A stretch of 64,000 nt of DNA. It comes from Symsagittifera roscoffensis. Lineage: Eukaryota > Xenacoelomorpha > Acoela > Convolutidae. The notes under the pieces were generated by a model. The model had not been told where the DNA came from. It was given only the letters and a program-made list of their open reading frames with translations, and did not search any database. Positions 1 through 12,345 of the stretch are shown here, piece by piece. The position numbers were made by a program, and so were the translations under genes. Location of the stretch: assembly GCF_963678635.1 (NCBI RefSeq), contig NC_087064.1:42471411-42535410 (forward strand). Direction: 5' to 3'. The stretch's first letter is position 1; each line of letters opens with the position of its first letter.

Positions 1-32
1 GGTAAATGAAAGAGAAAGTTATTTTAACTAAC

Positions 33-617
33 CTTTTGCAATGAACAGGAGCTGCAGAAGCAAGGCCCGTTTCCTCTCAGCTGAAGCTGACACCCAGAGC
101 CAGGCGAAACTCCACTGGAAGGAATGGAACCCATCCCATCGCCTCCAGATCCCGGCCTCGGTCCGCCCAGTCCAATCTGAGACCCCCCATGGAATCCCGC
201 TCCTCCCATCAGCTGATGCGACTTGAGGAGTTGACCCAGAGCTGATCTGGCCGCAGCAGCTGCTGCCATGTTAGCCACGTGATTTATGTGTGCCGGGTTG
301 TGCGAACCGGGGGGAAATGGAAGAGGGGTGATGGTGGGAGCAATCGGCGACAGAGGCAGAGGAGAGTGCTTCGTCATTTGAAGTTGGGAAGTGGCAATAG
401 GCGGTGGAATTGACACGGGTGCAATGTCGCTTTTGTAGGCCGAGTTTCCGTTCACTGCGTGGTTGGTCCGAGTTGGAATTTTGACCAAGTTTGCTGCGTT
501 ACTTGTTGAAGCCGATAGTGCTGCTTGGAGTGCTGCAAAGTCGTGGATTGTCGGTCGGCTGATGTTTTTCAGTAGCAAGTTGTTGTTTTCATTCGCGGCT
601 CCGTTTGCCAACAGAGA
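33..617 (-). CDS. Internal coding exon of an unidentified host gene
   Basis: An open frame of 195 codons bounded by good splice signals on the minus strand: an acceptor ending TTTACAG just above 617 and a donor AAAAG/GTTAGT just below 33. Both boundaries fall between codons (phase 0-0), so the exon could be skipped without a frameshift. The peptide is Ser/Pro/Gly/Ala/Asn-rich, with an NNN run, a six-alanine run followed by a GQLLKSHQL stretch, a glycine-rich segment and a Cys-containing end (CFCSSC). Composition is much less AT-rich than its surroundings, which supports real coding. Such low-complexity exons are common in transcription factors and RNA-binding proteins, but no domain is recognisable and I assign no function. 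The rest of the gene lies outside the window or in exons I could not find. It is separate from the channel gene, whose stop codon lies upstream at 25.3 kb on the same strand. Confidence 0.6.
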
Positions 618-3600
618 CTGTAAATTGAAAATGTAACTTGAGCGATTAGCTTTTTGAAAATAATTGGCTTCGTTTTTGTGTGTAAACAGCAAACTTCTTA
701 TTTAAATTACAACTGCAAACATGTGTCAGCGAAAGCATTAGATGGTGGTTAGAGGACTTTTTTAACGACGAGAAAAGTCTAATTAATCAAAAAGTTATAA
801 TACGTTCTCGTTACAATTTTTATCCAATTAAAAAGATTATAACGGCTATTACCACTCACTTGTGTGGAAGGTGCTGTTTAATTTGTTCTTCAATTTGCGG
901 CTTCAAAAGCCATAAAAAAAGCTATTTTCAACCTGGTTTTGATGTTTTATTGCCATTTTACACCAAATATTATAAGACTTGCTTCTTAAACTTTTCTAAA
1001 AACAATATTCTAAACATTTGAGAGCCATTTAAAATTGCGTTTCAAAAATTGCGATTTTTTTGGCGCCAGTATGTCTGGAAAGAAATCGGATGAACGTAAT
1101 TGAAAACTTTTATTTTAAAAGGATTTTATTTGGTCAAATTTCTCAGAATAGTGAATCAAAATTTCGAAAAATCATTTGGGCTTTATTACACAATAAGTGA
1201 ATGTCTTTAGATGTTTTTAGTAGTGACAACTTTTCAGGCGCCAGTATGTCTGGATAAAAATTGGATTAAAAAATAACAACGTAAGAAAATACTCACCTTA
1301 TTAATCGGAGAACTAGCCATGAGAAGCGAAAAATTAAAATTATGAGCGTGGATACTGTAAAATTACTTCTATTCAAAGTAATTCGCCAATAAAATTAAAA
1401 CACACAGCGACTACAGTCTTCATTAAGCGGCGCCGCGCTGTCTGGCTTATAATGATTGGTAGATAGAAAGCAGCAAAATTATTCGATAAATTCAAATTTA
1501 GACTCGCTTTATACACAAAATACCTCTTCTATTTCTCCCTTTATATAATCACTTTTTCACTATTTGTAAAAAATACTTTCCAGATTTATACTGAGTCACT
1601 TTTAAGAGGGAACTGAACCCAATTTTTTCAATTTTTGTAATCCAAAAAGAATTATTAGGCAATTTTGAAGAAAATTCGAACTTTAAACGAGGAAGTTGCG
1701 ACTAGAATTCAGATATCGACTGAATTTGGATTTTTTGGAAGTAGGAATAAATTTCAGAAATTAAAAAGGAGGATGCCAATTTTTAAAGAGCGCGCAATAT
1801 TGAGAAAGACAACAGATTGCACAACTTGAAAGAGTGTTTCGACCTCACAGAGCCAGTTAGTCTTATCACAGTTTCGGAATGTATGGACTTGAAGAGATCC
1901 TTACGAACCCGTTTCAAGATCCCTCAAAGTACCAATTGAACATCGTGTAGAAAACGTGTTCTTAAATCTAAAATAGTTGATAAACAACAAGTAGTCAACA
2001 AAAAACATCAACATCAAAAACACCTCATAGTTCGGAACCCCACGTGGTGTTTCGCCACAGGGCACCATTGTTTGTACGAATTATTTACTAATTGTTGGAG
2101 AAGCTAAATCAAAGTTTAAGGACTTTAAGTCAAAACTTATGAGAGTTATTCGGTGATAACCGGTTATAAGATATCAGTAGACCGATTGGACCTAGCGTCC
2201 GTTGTTTTTCAATGATAAAATCATTGCCAATATTGAGGTTTTTAATTATGTCTCGCTGTTGCTAGACTTCTGTGCAAAATATCCTAAAAATTATATGAAG
2301 TCCAACCTTGATATGCCCCCTTAGGTTACTATAACTCTGCTGGAATAGTGGAATTTTGTCCTATCTCAATAAAAATTTGTGCGAGAATGGTGTATCACCC
2401 ATCATTTGAAATGAGGTAGATGGTTGTTCTAAAGGTACATGGTGTTTTCGCATGGAGCAATCATTGCATAAATTATGCGATGGCTAATTGCGGCACCTAA
2501 AGAATACCCGATGGATTCATGAACCATTCTGCTACCGGAATAACTAAGATGGTTTTTAATTACGTCACCAGAAGTTAAACAATCAGAACATTTCAATTAA
2601 TCAGTTCATTGAAGCTTGCCAATAAAATAAGAGACCAAGAAGCCTACATGCAATTTTTCGATTTACTTTTCGGATCTGGGCTCAAAAAAATTCCCCTCTA
2701 TTCTCTACTCGAACAAAGAGGAAATTGAGGTGATACCAATTGAGATGATTTTCGAAACGGCACATCAGTACTTAATAGGTAGAGAAGCTCATTACAAACT
2801 TGAAAGTGATATGTATTTAGTTGAGGAGAGCCAGAAAAGCAGTTCGGTTTCCAGCTAAAAAAGAAAAGTTCGGCAAATAATGTTTTAAAAATCAATTTCC
2901 CCTTCCTTGAAAAAAGGATGAGAAAAAATCCTAGAAAAATGGACAAATTCCTTTGCAGAAACAGCTTCAAGCATTTCTTTTCCCAAAATATAGGCTAAAT
3001 ATATACATGATTCATTTCCAAATACTATGCTCGACTGTCAATACTGAATCGACAGTTCAGCTCGATTGTACCGAATTTCAAATCATCTTAATTTTTATAG
3101 CTGCTTCGAAGAACGGTCATTTCAGTTATATGTTACTGTATTCACAGCTTCGTATTTATATCTAGCCTGTTTTTAGGCTAAAAAAGACCTACCAACCCAA
3201 CTCGGTTTTTGAGCGACATAAAAATGGGAGCTTTAATTTTCGAAATGCTAAATTTTGAAGTTTCGAATTTCGTTTATCATTTCAGAATTATCAACGAACG
3301 AACGCAAAAAACCTTCATTTTCTGAAAACTGCAACTTTACTCCTTATCTTGTTTTTGCAAAAGAGTTTTGCAAGAAACAACCTTGAGACCTCTGGATCAG
3401 TAGACAACTACCCTTGCTATTAACCAATATGTAAATATTTTATTTGTTAGTACTCAATCTCAAATTTGAAATGAGTTTGCAAAATACGTTACTAATTAAT
3501 TCAATTAGCTGGAAGCAAATAACACTCAATTTGAAGCAAAACAGTTAAGTAGTTACAGCTTATTCAACTTCAAAGGGTTGTCGGGTCATTCCATGTTATT

Positions 3601-3740
3601 TACCGTTACAAGCAACTATGTTTTGCGATGCTAAGAGCTGTTTCCATGGCTTCTGTTTAGTTTGCACATAAGTTCGAACGTTTGATAGAACTCGTGGAAG
3701 GTTCAATTAAAATTTCAAAACGAAAGCCAATTAAACAATA
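618..3740. other. AT-rich non-coding stretch (intron or intergenic)
   Basis: No convincing exon. A 17-base string (ggcgccagtatgtctgg) occurs twice, near 1067 and 1238, followed each time by a similar AT-rich tail, which suggests an old duplication. Short reading frames at 2.7-3.2 kb lack splice context and look like chance. Confidence 0.5.
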
Positions 3741-4115
3741 CTGCTCGTATCGGGTCGAAGCCCTGAATGTTCCGACTGCCTTTTAAGGTCTATAGAGCAG
3801 TAATAACATGAAAAAATTTATTTGGCAAATAAGTTTCCTTCAACCAATTTGGAACGATTTCTAAGACGGATTAAATCTGCGCTTACGCGTTAAGCGCGAA
3901 ATATATCGCAAGTCGTCCCAAGTTGGGCAAAATGTCAATCTTTAAGCCCCCATAACTTAACAAAAAATGATCACAGCTGAAATATCTTTTTAAATTTAAG
4001 CTCAATACAGCAATACTTTTTGAATGATACAAAAGTTAGTCAAAGCTGGCCAGTTAAAAAGTCAAAATTTGTCTTAAGAAAAAAACACCCGAGCCCAAAT
4101 ATTCCGTTACTTTCC
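3741..4115 (+). mobile_element. Foldback/MITE family A, incomplete copy
   Basis: It begins with the family's terminal sequence (ctgctcgtatcggg, then gaatgttccgactgcc and gcagtaataacat). It continues with internal landmarks shared with the full copy at 7337-8035: aaccaatttggaacgatt, gacggattaaatct, and gttaaaaagtc before the end. The long right-hand inverted terminus is missing, so this is a truncated copy. Confidence 0.75.
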
Positions 4116-4150
4116 CTAAGAAGTCTAAAGAACAAGATTAATCGACTTTG

Positions 4151-4180
4151 CTGTGCACGTAGCACAGAGTATTCCGACCA
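4151..4180 (+). repeat. 30-bp motif with hairpin ctgtgcacgtagcacag, copy 1
   Basis: The string ctgtgc...gcacag followed by ttccgacca recurs at 16407-16436 with four or five changes. The first part is an imperfect palindrome. It lies just past the truncated family A element and may be the end of another repeat. Confidence 0.45.
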
Positions 4181-5614
4181 GCTGATTTGAAAATTCGAAA
4201 TTCTAACTATTATTATTTTTTTTGCAAAAGTGTTTTCTAAAATTCTTGAGCTTTTTCCTAGAAAGGGCGATTAAATTAGGGGGAAAATTGCAAGAAAAAT
4301 CCGTAACTCCAATTAAAAAGTTGTTAAAGTTACATAAAAATTAAATATGGGAGGCCAGTTTATCATCAATTTGGCTGAATTAGTCTGATAATTGAAAAAT
4401 TATTAGACCAGCTTTCCTCGAGACATTTTTTGAATTGTTAAAATCAGAATCAAGACCAAAAGGATTTTTATTAAGGTACCACTTTTGGGCCCTTTTAAAT
4501 TTTCTAGGAGTATTTTAGCTGCAAAAATTTATTTTCTTCCCACTTTTAGAGAAAGGTCGGAATATCAAAATTTACATTGACCTCTATTTGTTTGATAAGA
4601 GCCCAAAAACTTCAGGGGGCTGGAACAAGATTCTTATTTCAAACTTTTATTTTGATTTTTTGACATAATGTTTTCTCAAGTCTATTTTGTGAGGTTATTT
4701 TTATCAAAATATGATAAAAACTTCGTTTTTCAAGGATCAATTGCCAGCCAGAGTTTTAGAAGCGCTTCCAGTGAAGATATTTGTACATTAACAAGTACAA
4801 ACATCTTAAAAATATGAATAAACAAAATTTCGAGCAAACGGGCTAAACAAAGCTTTACACTGCTTGCGATACGTCAAAAACATAGCCGGTCACAATCTAA
4901 AAAAACTTTCAAAAAAATGTTAAAAAAGGCATTTAGAAAAGTTTTCACATCAGGACTTGATTTGATGCAATTAACTTTGGAAGAAACCTGCCGAGATCGA
5001 CAATTTTCAGTCTTAATATCATCAGCCCAAAATTACAATGCGCTAACTATGCCAACAAAACAAGAGTAGCTAACCGTCATGTCAAAAAAATTTGAATTTT
5101 TACCCTGAGCATTAAAAAATCTAAAGTTCAAAGTTAATAAGTCACACTTAGAGTGAAGTTTTTCCTTACAAACTTATCCACAATATGAAGCTAATTGAAG
5201 CAACATACACAGAAAGTTTCAAGTAAAAAACCTTTTTTAACAATTTCTTAAAAACAAGGGATAAAAAGATACAGACAAGATAACACACAAAACTCGGTTG
5301 AAACAGGCATTGGAAATGCAACGATGCTCAAGTTTGATGGGAGTCAAATGTCAGGGCTGAAAAATTTAGTCTTGAGAAAAAAGTCTAGCACGGATTCATT
5401 AAAGTTGCTCTCGCCAGTGTCTAATTATTAATGTATTTTTTCCAAAAGTTTGCTTCAGAAAATTTTTTAAAATAAATATCTACGTTTCTTTTTTAAAAAT
5501 AAACGATAAATTTGAGGTGAAAAAGGCAAGAGTGAGAGTTAATGATAGCGTAGCAAGTGTATTATTTGTAACAGATCCAATTGAGAAACAGCTCGCATCA
5601 AATGTTGTTTATTT
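4181..5614. other. AT-rich non-coding stretch
   Basis: Nothing recognisable: homopolymer A/T runs and no reading frame with splice sites. Confidence 0.5.
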
Positions 5615-5932
5615 TTGTCGAAAAACCGAAAGCAGCCCGACAAGTCTTGGTCGACCCTAAGACAATTAACCGACACTTCGTTTGAAACAGAATATTTTCA
5701 GTTACAAGAAAGTATGTCGTCTGGATTTGAACCTAAGAATTTGGCCCACCCAGGCGTAGACGTTACCTTTCAGCGAAAATGGCCGAAAAAGATATCAAAC
5801 ATGATGTTATTGCAAACTGAAGTCATGAATGAGTCACATGATTTTGATGAACAAAAAGAAAACTATTTCCCAGCAAGTCAAGAACGATGGCGTTGCAAAA
5901 GTGTTTTTTTTTTCAAAAAATTTTTGTCATAG
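5615..5932 (+). CDS. Possible host exon, unknown protein
   Basis: An open frame of about 105 codons whose first 90 have balanced, protein-like composition (for example TDTSFETEYFQLQE and HPGVDVTFQRKWPKK), unlike the Phe/Lys/Leu-rich chance frames nearby. The real exon would be shorter: acceptor-like AG sites occur near 5632-5643 and the last codons run into a T-rich stretch. I see no strong donor, only weak GT sites near 5891-5899, and no known domain. It could be an exon of a plus-strand gene, a decayed transposon piece, or chance. Confidence 0.3.
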   Translation: MSKNRKQPDKSWSTLRQLTDTSFETEYFQLQESMSSGFEPKNLAHPGVDVTFQRKWPKKISNMMLLQTEVMNESHDFDEQKENYFPASQERWRCKSVFFFKKFLS

Positions 5933-7336
5933 GGTTTTTTGGTTTTTCTTTGGAAATTTTTACGATGTTTCAAAAGCTCTTTTGTAGCAAATTTTTCGAC
6001 ATTGAACTAATTTTGGTTTATAAACAAAGCTCATGCATCAAGGTGGGAACAGTCGCGGTTTTAGTCTTGTAAAAATTCTGATTTTTATTAGATTTATATG
6101 ATCCACGTTATAAAGAGATTTTGTATTCTCAATTTGTTAAGCAAATAGCACTTAGAAGCTTTCGACTCTCGAATCAAAGAGTTTGGACCAACCAAATTTT
6201 TCGAACTCTGTTGTCTGTCGTTTTTCTCGAGCAAAAAAAGGAACTCAAAATTATGAGCTTTACTTGAAGCCATTTTGAGGCCACAAAACCAAATGCCTTG
6301 TGTTGTTAGCCTAAGTGTATCCACAGCAAGAACACCTTTGAAAATAATTTTGATGAATTTGCTTTTTTGCGCCTTCAATACACGATTTCCTAAAAATTGA
6401 CGTAACTAGCTCTTTTCAAATCTTTTTTAGTTGGCATGTCTCAAATAGTTGCAAAACAACGACAAAAACATGAAAAGAATTATTTATTCACTCGTTGAAA
6501 TCATATATTCAGTTTTTATGTCCCGTGACTGTACCTGATTTAGCGCTTGTTGGTAATGTTTTCAAAAACAACTTTGTAAAAATTTTTTAAGATTATTAAT
6601 AAGTTTTTTTTTAACTCAAAACGTATTCCATACATTTTAAAGACAGTAGGCCTAGTCAGGGCTTCGTCCAGATATGAGCCGCCCACAAGTTAGTTCTTTT
6701 GCTAATTAGGTTACATTTTTAATTTTTCAAATTTTACCCCTGTTTCAAGCAGTTAAGTTATTCCGCTGTTTTGTTGTTGAGCGTGAGCCTATGAAAACAC
6801 TAAATAAGAAATCGGAAATGTAATAGCAATCGCTTTGCTGAAACAATCGTAAGCTCTTAGGCTTTTTTTATTGGTTTAAAACATCAATCAAATTTAGAGA
6901 CTTCTTATCCAAAAAGTTTGCTGGCACAAACATTCTTTCAGAGAAACGCAAAATGTTCTGTTGATAATTTGATGACACTCTCCAATGCTTTTCTAAGTCT
7001 ACGAAACCATTTCAGGGAGCTACATTCTCCCATTTTCAAAATTAACTTAAGCTCGTACATAATAACAAATTGAGCGATTGAGTGGTATAAATGTTTGGAA
7101 TGTATATATTTCAACACATTTTACATCAAAAATTATACATAGCCAGGAGGGAGAATTCTATATTATGTCCTTTCAGGGAGTTTGTATAGATGTTCGTTTG
7201 CTCTTTAACTTATGGCTGTTTTGTGCAGATGAAATTATATGTGATTGAATCCTTTCAATTCTTGTGTAGAATTATGAAATTAAGTGGCCAAATTAGAAAA
7301 ATCATTTGTTAAATGTGTACTGAAATAAATAGAACA
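5933..7336. other. AT-rich non-coding stretch
   Basis: No gene seen. The segment at about 7140-7330 weakly resembles the part of the 1-kb repeats that precedes their terminal-like sequence (shared ttatggctg and atgaaatta landmarks), so it may be a diverged copy flanking the family A element. Confidence 0.4.
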
Positions 7337-8035
7337 AGACTGCTGTATCAGGGCGAAGCCCTGAATGTTCCGACTACCTTTTAAGGTTTACGGAGCAGTA
7401 ATAACATTTAAAAATTAAAAATGTAATAAAACAAAAAGAAAAAAAAACTCAAAAACTTTAAAATTTTTCAATGAAAATCATCCCCCCACTCGCCATATGA
7501 AGTACAAAAGGATAGATTTCACTCCTTGCAACAAACCAATTATGGCAAATAAGCTTCTTTAAACCAATTTGGAACGATTTATAAGACGGATTAAATCTCC
7601 GCTAATGCGTTAATAGCGCGAAATAAATCGCGCGCTTATTGTCCCAAATTGGCCAAAATGACAATGCTTAAACCCCCGTAACTCTACGAAAAAAAATCAC
7701 AGGTGAAATATCTTTTCAATTTTGAGCTCAGGACAACAATACTTTTCGAATGAAATAAAAAAAATTCCGTCAAAAATGGCTAGTTAAAAAGTCGAAATTT
7801 GTCTGAAGAAAAAAAACCCACCCGAGCACAAACATTCCGTTACTTTCGTATCGAAATCTATCCTTTTGTACGTTATATGGCGTGTGGGGGTGATGTTTTT
7901 CATAAAAAATGTCAAATTTTAGAAAAAAAATTTTCATTTTGTTTTCTTCCATTGAATTTTTTAATGTTATTACTGCTCCATAAACCTCAAAAGGCAGTCG
8001 GAACATTCAGGGTTTCGCCCTGATACGAGAAGTCT
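7337..8035. mobile_element. Foldback/MITE family A, full-length copy
   Basis: A ~700 bp non-coding element with long imperfect terminal inverted repeats. The outer ~70 bp of each end (agactgctgtatcaggg on the left; the complement of ccctgatacgagaagtct on the right) match well. The match resumes inside, around the complementary blocks near 7485-7515 and 7855-7895, so the arms total roughly 190 bp. No transposase is encoded, so mobilisation in trans is inferred. No clear target duplication was found. Other copies: 3741-4115, 27125-27385 and 61835-62347. Confidence 0.8.
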
Positions 8036-8238
8036 GGTTAGGTTTCAAGCTTTTTTGATACTTCGCATAAGTTGAAAAAAATCTACGCATCCAACTTCAA
8101 TATTCTATCAAAAACTGTCTGTGATAGAATTCGTTCTTACTAAAAGTCATTTTATTTTTTTAAAAAATGTTCTCAGTTTTAAATCACTCAAAATTTAGAT
8201 CTTACGCAACTAATATACTTGAAAGCCTCGAAAGTTAG

Positions 8239-9265
8239 CCAGTTTTTGTCCAAAAAATTGAAAAAACTATAGCAGCTATTGATTAAATAAGCACCTAAAA
8301 TTTGTATTTTATCACTAATCATACAAGGTTTTTCCAGGTTTCTGATTACACAGTTGTACTTTAAAATTTATTTTGCTTAATCATCCTGTGTTTTTGTATT
8401 CGAGGAGTTTTTGATTTTTCGAGGAAAAAAACACACATGAAGCCAAAACTCCTCTTGATCAGAAAGACAGCAGTAGTGTATTTTTCTGCCCGCGTAAAAA
8501 ACAGAAAACCTACTGCCATTTACAGCAACTTGTTCAATAAAAAAATTGAGGTGCTTCTCATTGATTATTTTTTAAATTAGAGCTTCACTTTTTCAGAATT
8601 TTCACCATTATAAATTTGTTGAATTTCCTATGCTTTTATTTAGTCTACCAATACAATTTAAGGGACCCACAATCTTCTTCCTTTTTTCACATCTTTTAGT
8701 GTTAGTTTATATAATATATCATTTTTAAAACAAAACGACACTTCGATGGAAAATTAATGATTTTTTAAATGTGGCAAATTAAAGCTAACACCATTTGTAA
8801 CACAAAAAAAAATTAAACAATTGAGTTGACTAAATTTTGATTTGTTAACAAAATTGTTTTAATATAAAAAAGTCACATGGGAGTAGTATATATTTTAATA
8901 GGTTCAAAGGAGAGGAGATCAGTTAACTAAATCTTGTTTTGCTATTCGAGTTATGGCTGATATGTGCCTATGAAATTAGATATGAAAAAAAACTGCTTGT
9001 TTTTTAGGGCAAATCCTTGAACGTTCCGACTGCCTCCAAAAAATTTGGCCTCCGATAACGAATTTTTTTTTGTAATATTGATGAACTAAAGAACTTGGAC
9101 CGTCAATAACAAGTATTGAATGTACAAATTTGAGTCTATCAAGAAATATTATGACCAATTAGCCTGATTTGCATTCAAGGTTTTGCTTTTTGCAAGATAT
9201 TAAAGCGTATTACGCTTTCAGAACCATAAAGATTGTCCTGAAAAATTTAAATGAGCCTTTTATTT
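8239..9265 (+). repeat. 1-kb direct repeat, copy 1
   Basis: Nearly collinear and highly similar to 10286-11312 over its whole length, with scattered substitutions and small indels. It begins ccagtttttgtccaaaa and ends after attgtcctgaaaaatttaaatgag. Near 8995-9040 it contains gaacgttccgactgcct preceded by agggcaaatcc, clearly related to the end of family A. No coding function is evident. Confidence 0.85.
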
Positions 9266-10285
9266 TATAAAATCCTCCTAATACTTGTTATTTTATGAAT
9301 TATCAAATCGCTAAGCAAATGAATCGATGTAGTTTGAGGGCATATTGATAATTTCTTTCATTCGATTTTCAACGAAAAGATGGAATAGCAGTACTCAGTG
9401 CGGTTTTCTTATTGACAAATTTCGACTTCATAACTAGCCAGTTTTTAAAGGAGTTTTAATACACATTGAAAAGCGTTGAAACTTTGAGCTCCAAATGTAT
9501 ATTTTTTTGTTTTTTGGAAAGTTCTAAGGATTTGAAAATTGCCAAGATGGCTATTTTGGAGCAAATAGCGCACGACACATTTCGTTTCGCTAGCGGTTAA
9601 GTGGTAACTTAAGTCTTTTTTGACTCAAAAAATTGTTTTAAAGAAAACTGAAATAATTTAAATGGAAAAATGAGTACTTTGCTAGAAGCTAAAACTTTGC
9701 ATAGGGTATTAGGGAGAAAAACATCATCAAAACTTAAAAAACTTCTGTTCTTAATATTTTTCTTCAAAAATCTAACAATTTTTCTCAGTTGGTTTTGATA
9801 TGTAAATCTCAAAATTTTTGAAAAAAACTACTTGTTAGCTCTATTTCTATTTAGAAGACAGGTTAGTTCGTCTGATTGGTTATTGATTCACAAGTTTTCT
9901 GTACGTTTTAATTTTCAACCAATTAATAATTTAATAATAAAAAAATTGAATCCAAAAATGGTTGAAACGTGTTCAATCTGCATTCAAATTTTAAAAATTT
10001 TATCCACGATTCATGCAATTTTGTTGAGACTGTCAAAGTATTGAGAAAAGAAATTTGAATTGATTTGCGATCGCTTTTCCCTTTCAACTATGGCAAAAAA
10101 AAAACGTTTTTTTTTCATAGGAAATAAACAATTCGTGATAGCCAAAAATGTTGGGTGCTGTTAATTGGTCAAAATTGAATGGTTCAAGTTTGATTAAAAC
10201 ATAGAAACTTCAATTCAATCGCAAAGATGTTGAATGTTTTTTTAATGTTCACTTTCTACAATGTTCCCCTCACGAAATTCCGACT
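9266..10285. other. Spacer between the two 1-kb repeats
   Basis: AT-rich; no gene or repeat recognised. The frame at 9832-10044 has no splice context. Confidence 0.5.
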
Positions 10286-11312
10286 CCAGTTTTTGTCCAA
10301 AAAATTGAAAAAACTATTGCTGCTATTGATTAAATAAGCACCTAAAATTTGTATTTTATCACTAATCATACAAGGCTTTTCCAGGTTTCTGGTTACACAG
10401 TTGTACTTCAAATTTTATTTTGCTTAATCATCCTGTGTTTTTGTATTCGAGGATTTTTTGATTTTTCGAGGAAAAAAAACACACATGAAGCCAAAACTCC
10501 TCTTGATCAGAACGACAGCAGTGGTGTATTTTTCTGCCCGCGTAAAAAACAGGAAACCTACTGCCATTTACAGCAACTTGTTGAATAAAAAAATTGAGGT
10601 GCTTCTTATTGATTATTTTTTAGATTAAAGCTTCACTTTTTCGGAATTTTCACCATTATAAATTTGTTGAATTCCCTATGCTTTTATTTAGTCTACCAAA
10701 ACAATTTAAGGGACCTACAATCTTGTTCCTTTTTTCACATCTTTTAGTGTTAGAATATATAATATATCATTTTTAAAACAAAACGACACCTCGATGGAAA
10801 AATAATGATTTTTTAAATGTGGCAAATTAAAGCTACCATCATTTGTAACACAAAAAAATTAAACAATTGAGTTTAATAAATTTTGATTTGTTAACAAAAT
10901 TGTTTTAATATAAAAAAGTCACATGGGGGTAGTAGATATTTTAATAGGTTCAAAGGAGAGGAGATCAGTTAACTAAATCTTGTTTTGCTATTCGAGTTAT
11001 GGCTGATATGTGCGTATGAAATTAGATATGAAAAAAACTGCTTGTTTTTTAGGGCAAATCCTTGAACGTTCCGACTGCCTCCAATAATTTGGCCTCCAAT
11101 AACGAAATTGTTTTTTTTTGTAATATTGATGAACTAAAAAATTTGGACCGTCAATACCAAGTTTTAAATGTACAAATTTGAGTCTATCAAGAAATATTTT
11201 GACCAATTAGCTTGATTTGCATTCAAGGTTTTGCTTTGTGCAAGATATTAAACCGTGTTACGCTTTCAGAAGCATTAAGATTGTCCTGAAAAATTTAAAT
11301 GAGCACTTTATT
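10286..11312 (+). repeat. 1-kb direct repeat, copy 2
   Basis: Second copy of the unit at 8239-9265, starting 2047 bp downstream in the same orientation. The spacing and similar divergence throughout suggest either a segmental duplication or two insertions of one element. The terminal-like string gaacgttccgactgcct lies near 11065. Confidence 0.85.
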
Positions 11313-12096
11313 TCTACAATGAAAAAATTTAGGATGATGCGAGTACATCTTTTTTTGTAAAAAAGAAAATTCCAGGATCGATCACAACCTAAATAATCTA
11401 ACAATTGCTTGACAAAAGTGACAATCTGTTGACGTTGCGTAACATCTTCATTTTTCGACTTGCTTGAACATTTACCTCATATTGGGTTTTTTGGCCCTTC
11501 GGCTTATTGACCAATCACCCAATTTTAGCCATCTAAGTAAGTTTTAAATACTGCAAAGCACTTAAAATGTTTAAATTCAAGGAATATATGTTCTATCAAT
11601 CAGGTAAAGTTAGTGAAATAAAACCTGATAGTTTTCCTAGACGACCCCGAGTTCATCAAAATTGTTAGTACAAATTCCATCCCAGCTATACAAGTTCACA
11701 GCAAGCAAAAACGGTTAAGTAGTAAGTTTTTGAAAAGTTGTGTCAAAGGTTCCTTATTTTTTTATCAAACCAAATTTATGCTAGCCTTTTTTCTGACTAA
11801 AAGCTAACGTGGTTACTTTTTTCAATATTTTCCACAGTTTGGACGCACTCGAGATAAGAATATGACATAGTAAAATTAATTGAAATATTCAAAAATTAGC
11901 AATGTTCTGAAGTTGGATTTACATAACGATTCCCTCTCCCCTTTCGACGTGCTTAAGAATCTCTCGTCTCCTTTCACTTGATTGAATCGCCGTTTTAGTA
12001 ATCTGCATTGATGTTGACATGCCACACATTTTACAAGTAAGGCTCACAAGCTTTGCCGAACCCGGTTACAAGCATTTTAAAAGAAAGTATAAAAAA
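11313..12096. other. AT-rich non-coding stretch
   Basis: Nothing recognisable beyond simple AT richness. Confidence 0.45.
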
Positions 12097-12345
12097 ATTC
12101 GTAACGGGCGACAAATCGTAACAAGTGACAATTTGTAGCAAGTCACCTTTCGCAACTCGGCATGTACAAATAGCAAACGATTGCTCCGCTTCACTTCGCT
12201 CCGCTGCGCTTAGTTGGGGAAGAGAGGAATAGAGCGCGTCCATAAGAGTTTACTGCTTAATCTATAGTTACGAACTGTCGCTCGTTACGAATTGTCGCCT
12301 CATAAGAATTGTCGCTTGTTACAAACTGTCGCCTCATATAGTCTA
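12097..12345. repeat. Inverted cluster of GTAACRAGYGACAA-type motifs
   Basis: Left part (12097-12150) has about three tandem units such as cgtaacgggcgacaaat and cgtaacaagtgacaatt on the plus strand. Right part (12265-12345) has about four units of the reverse complement (gttacgaattgtcgc). Between them is a GC-rich core (cttcgctccgctgcgc). The whole is a large imperfect palindrome. A related motif occurs near 23190-23215. Confidence 0.6.

Noticed and set aside
10349-10588. A gene inside the 1-kb repeats
   Set aside because: The frame is not kept between the two copies and shows no domain.
12031-12243. Minus-strand frame with SAAERSEAEQS
   Set aside because: Its composition comes from the GC-rich core of the inverted motif cluster; no splice sites or domain.
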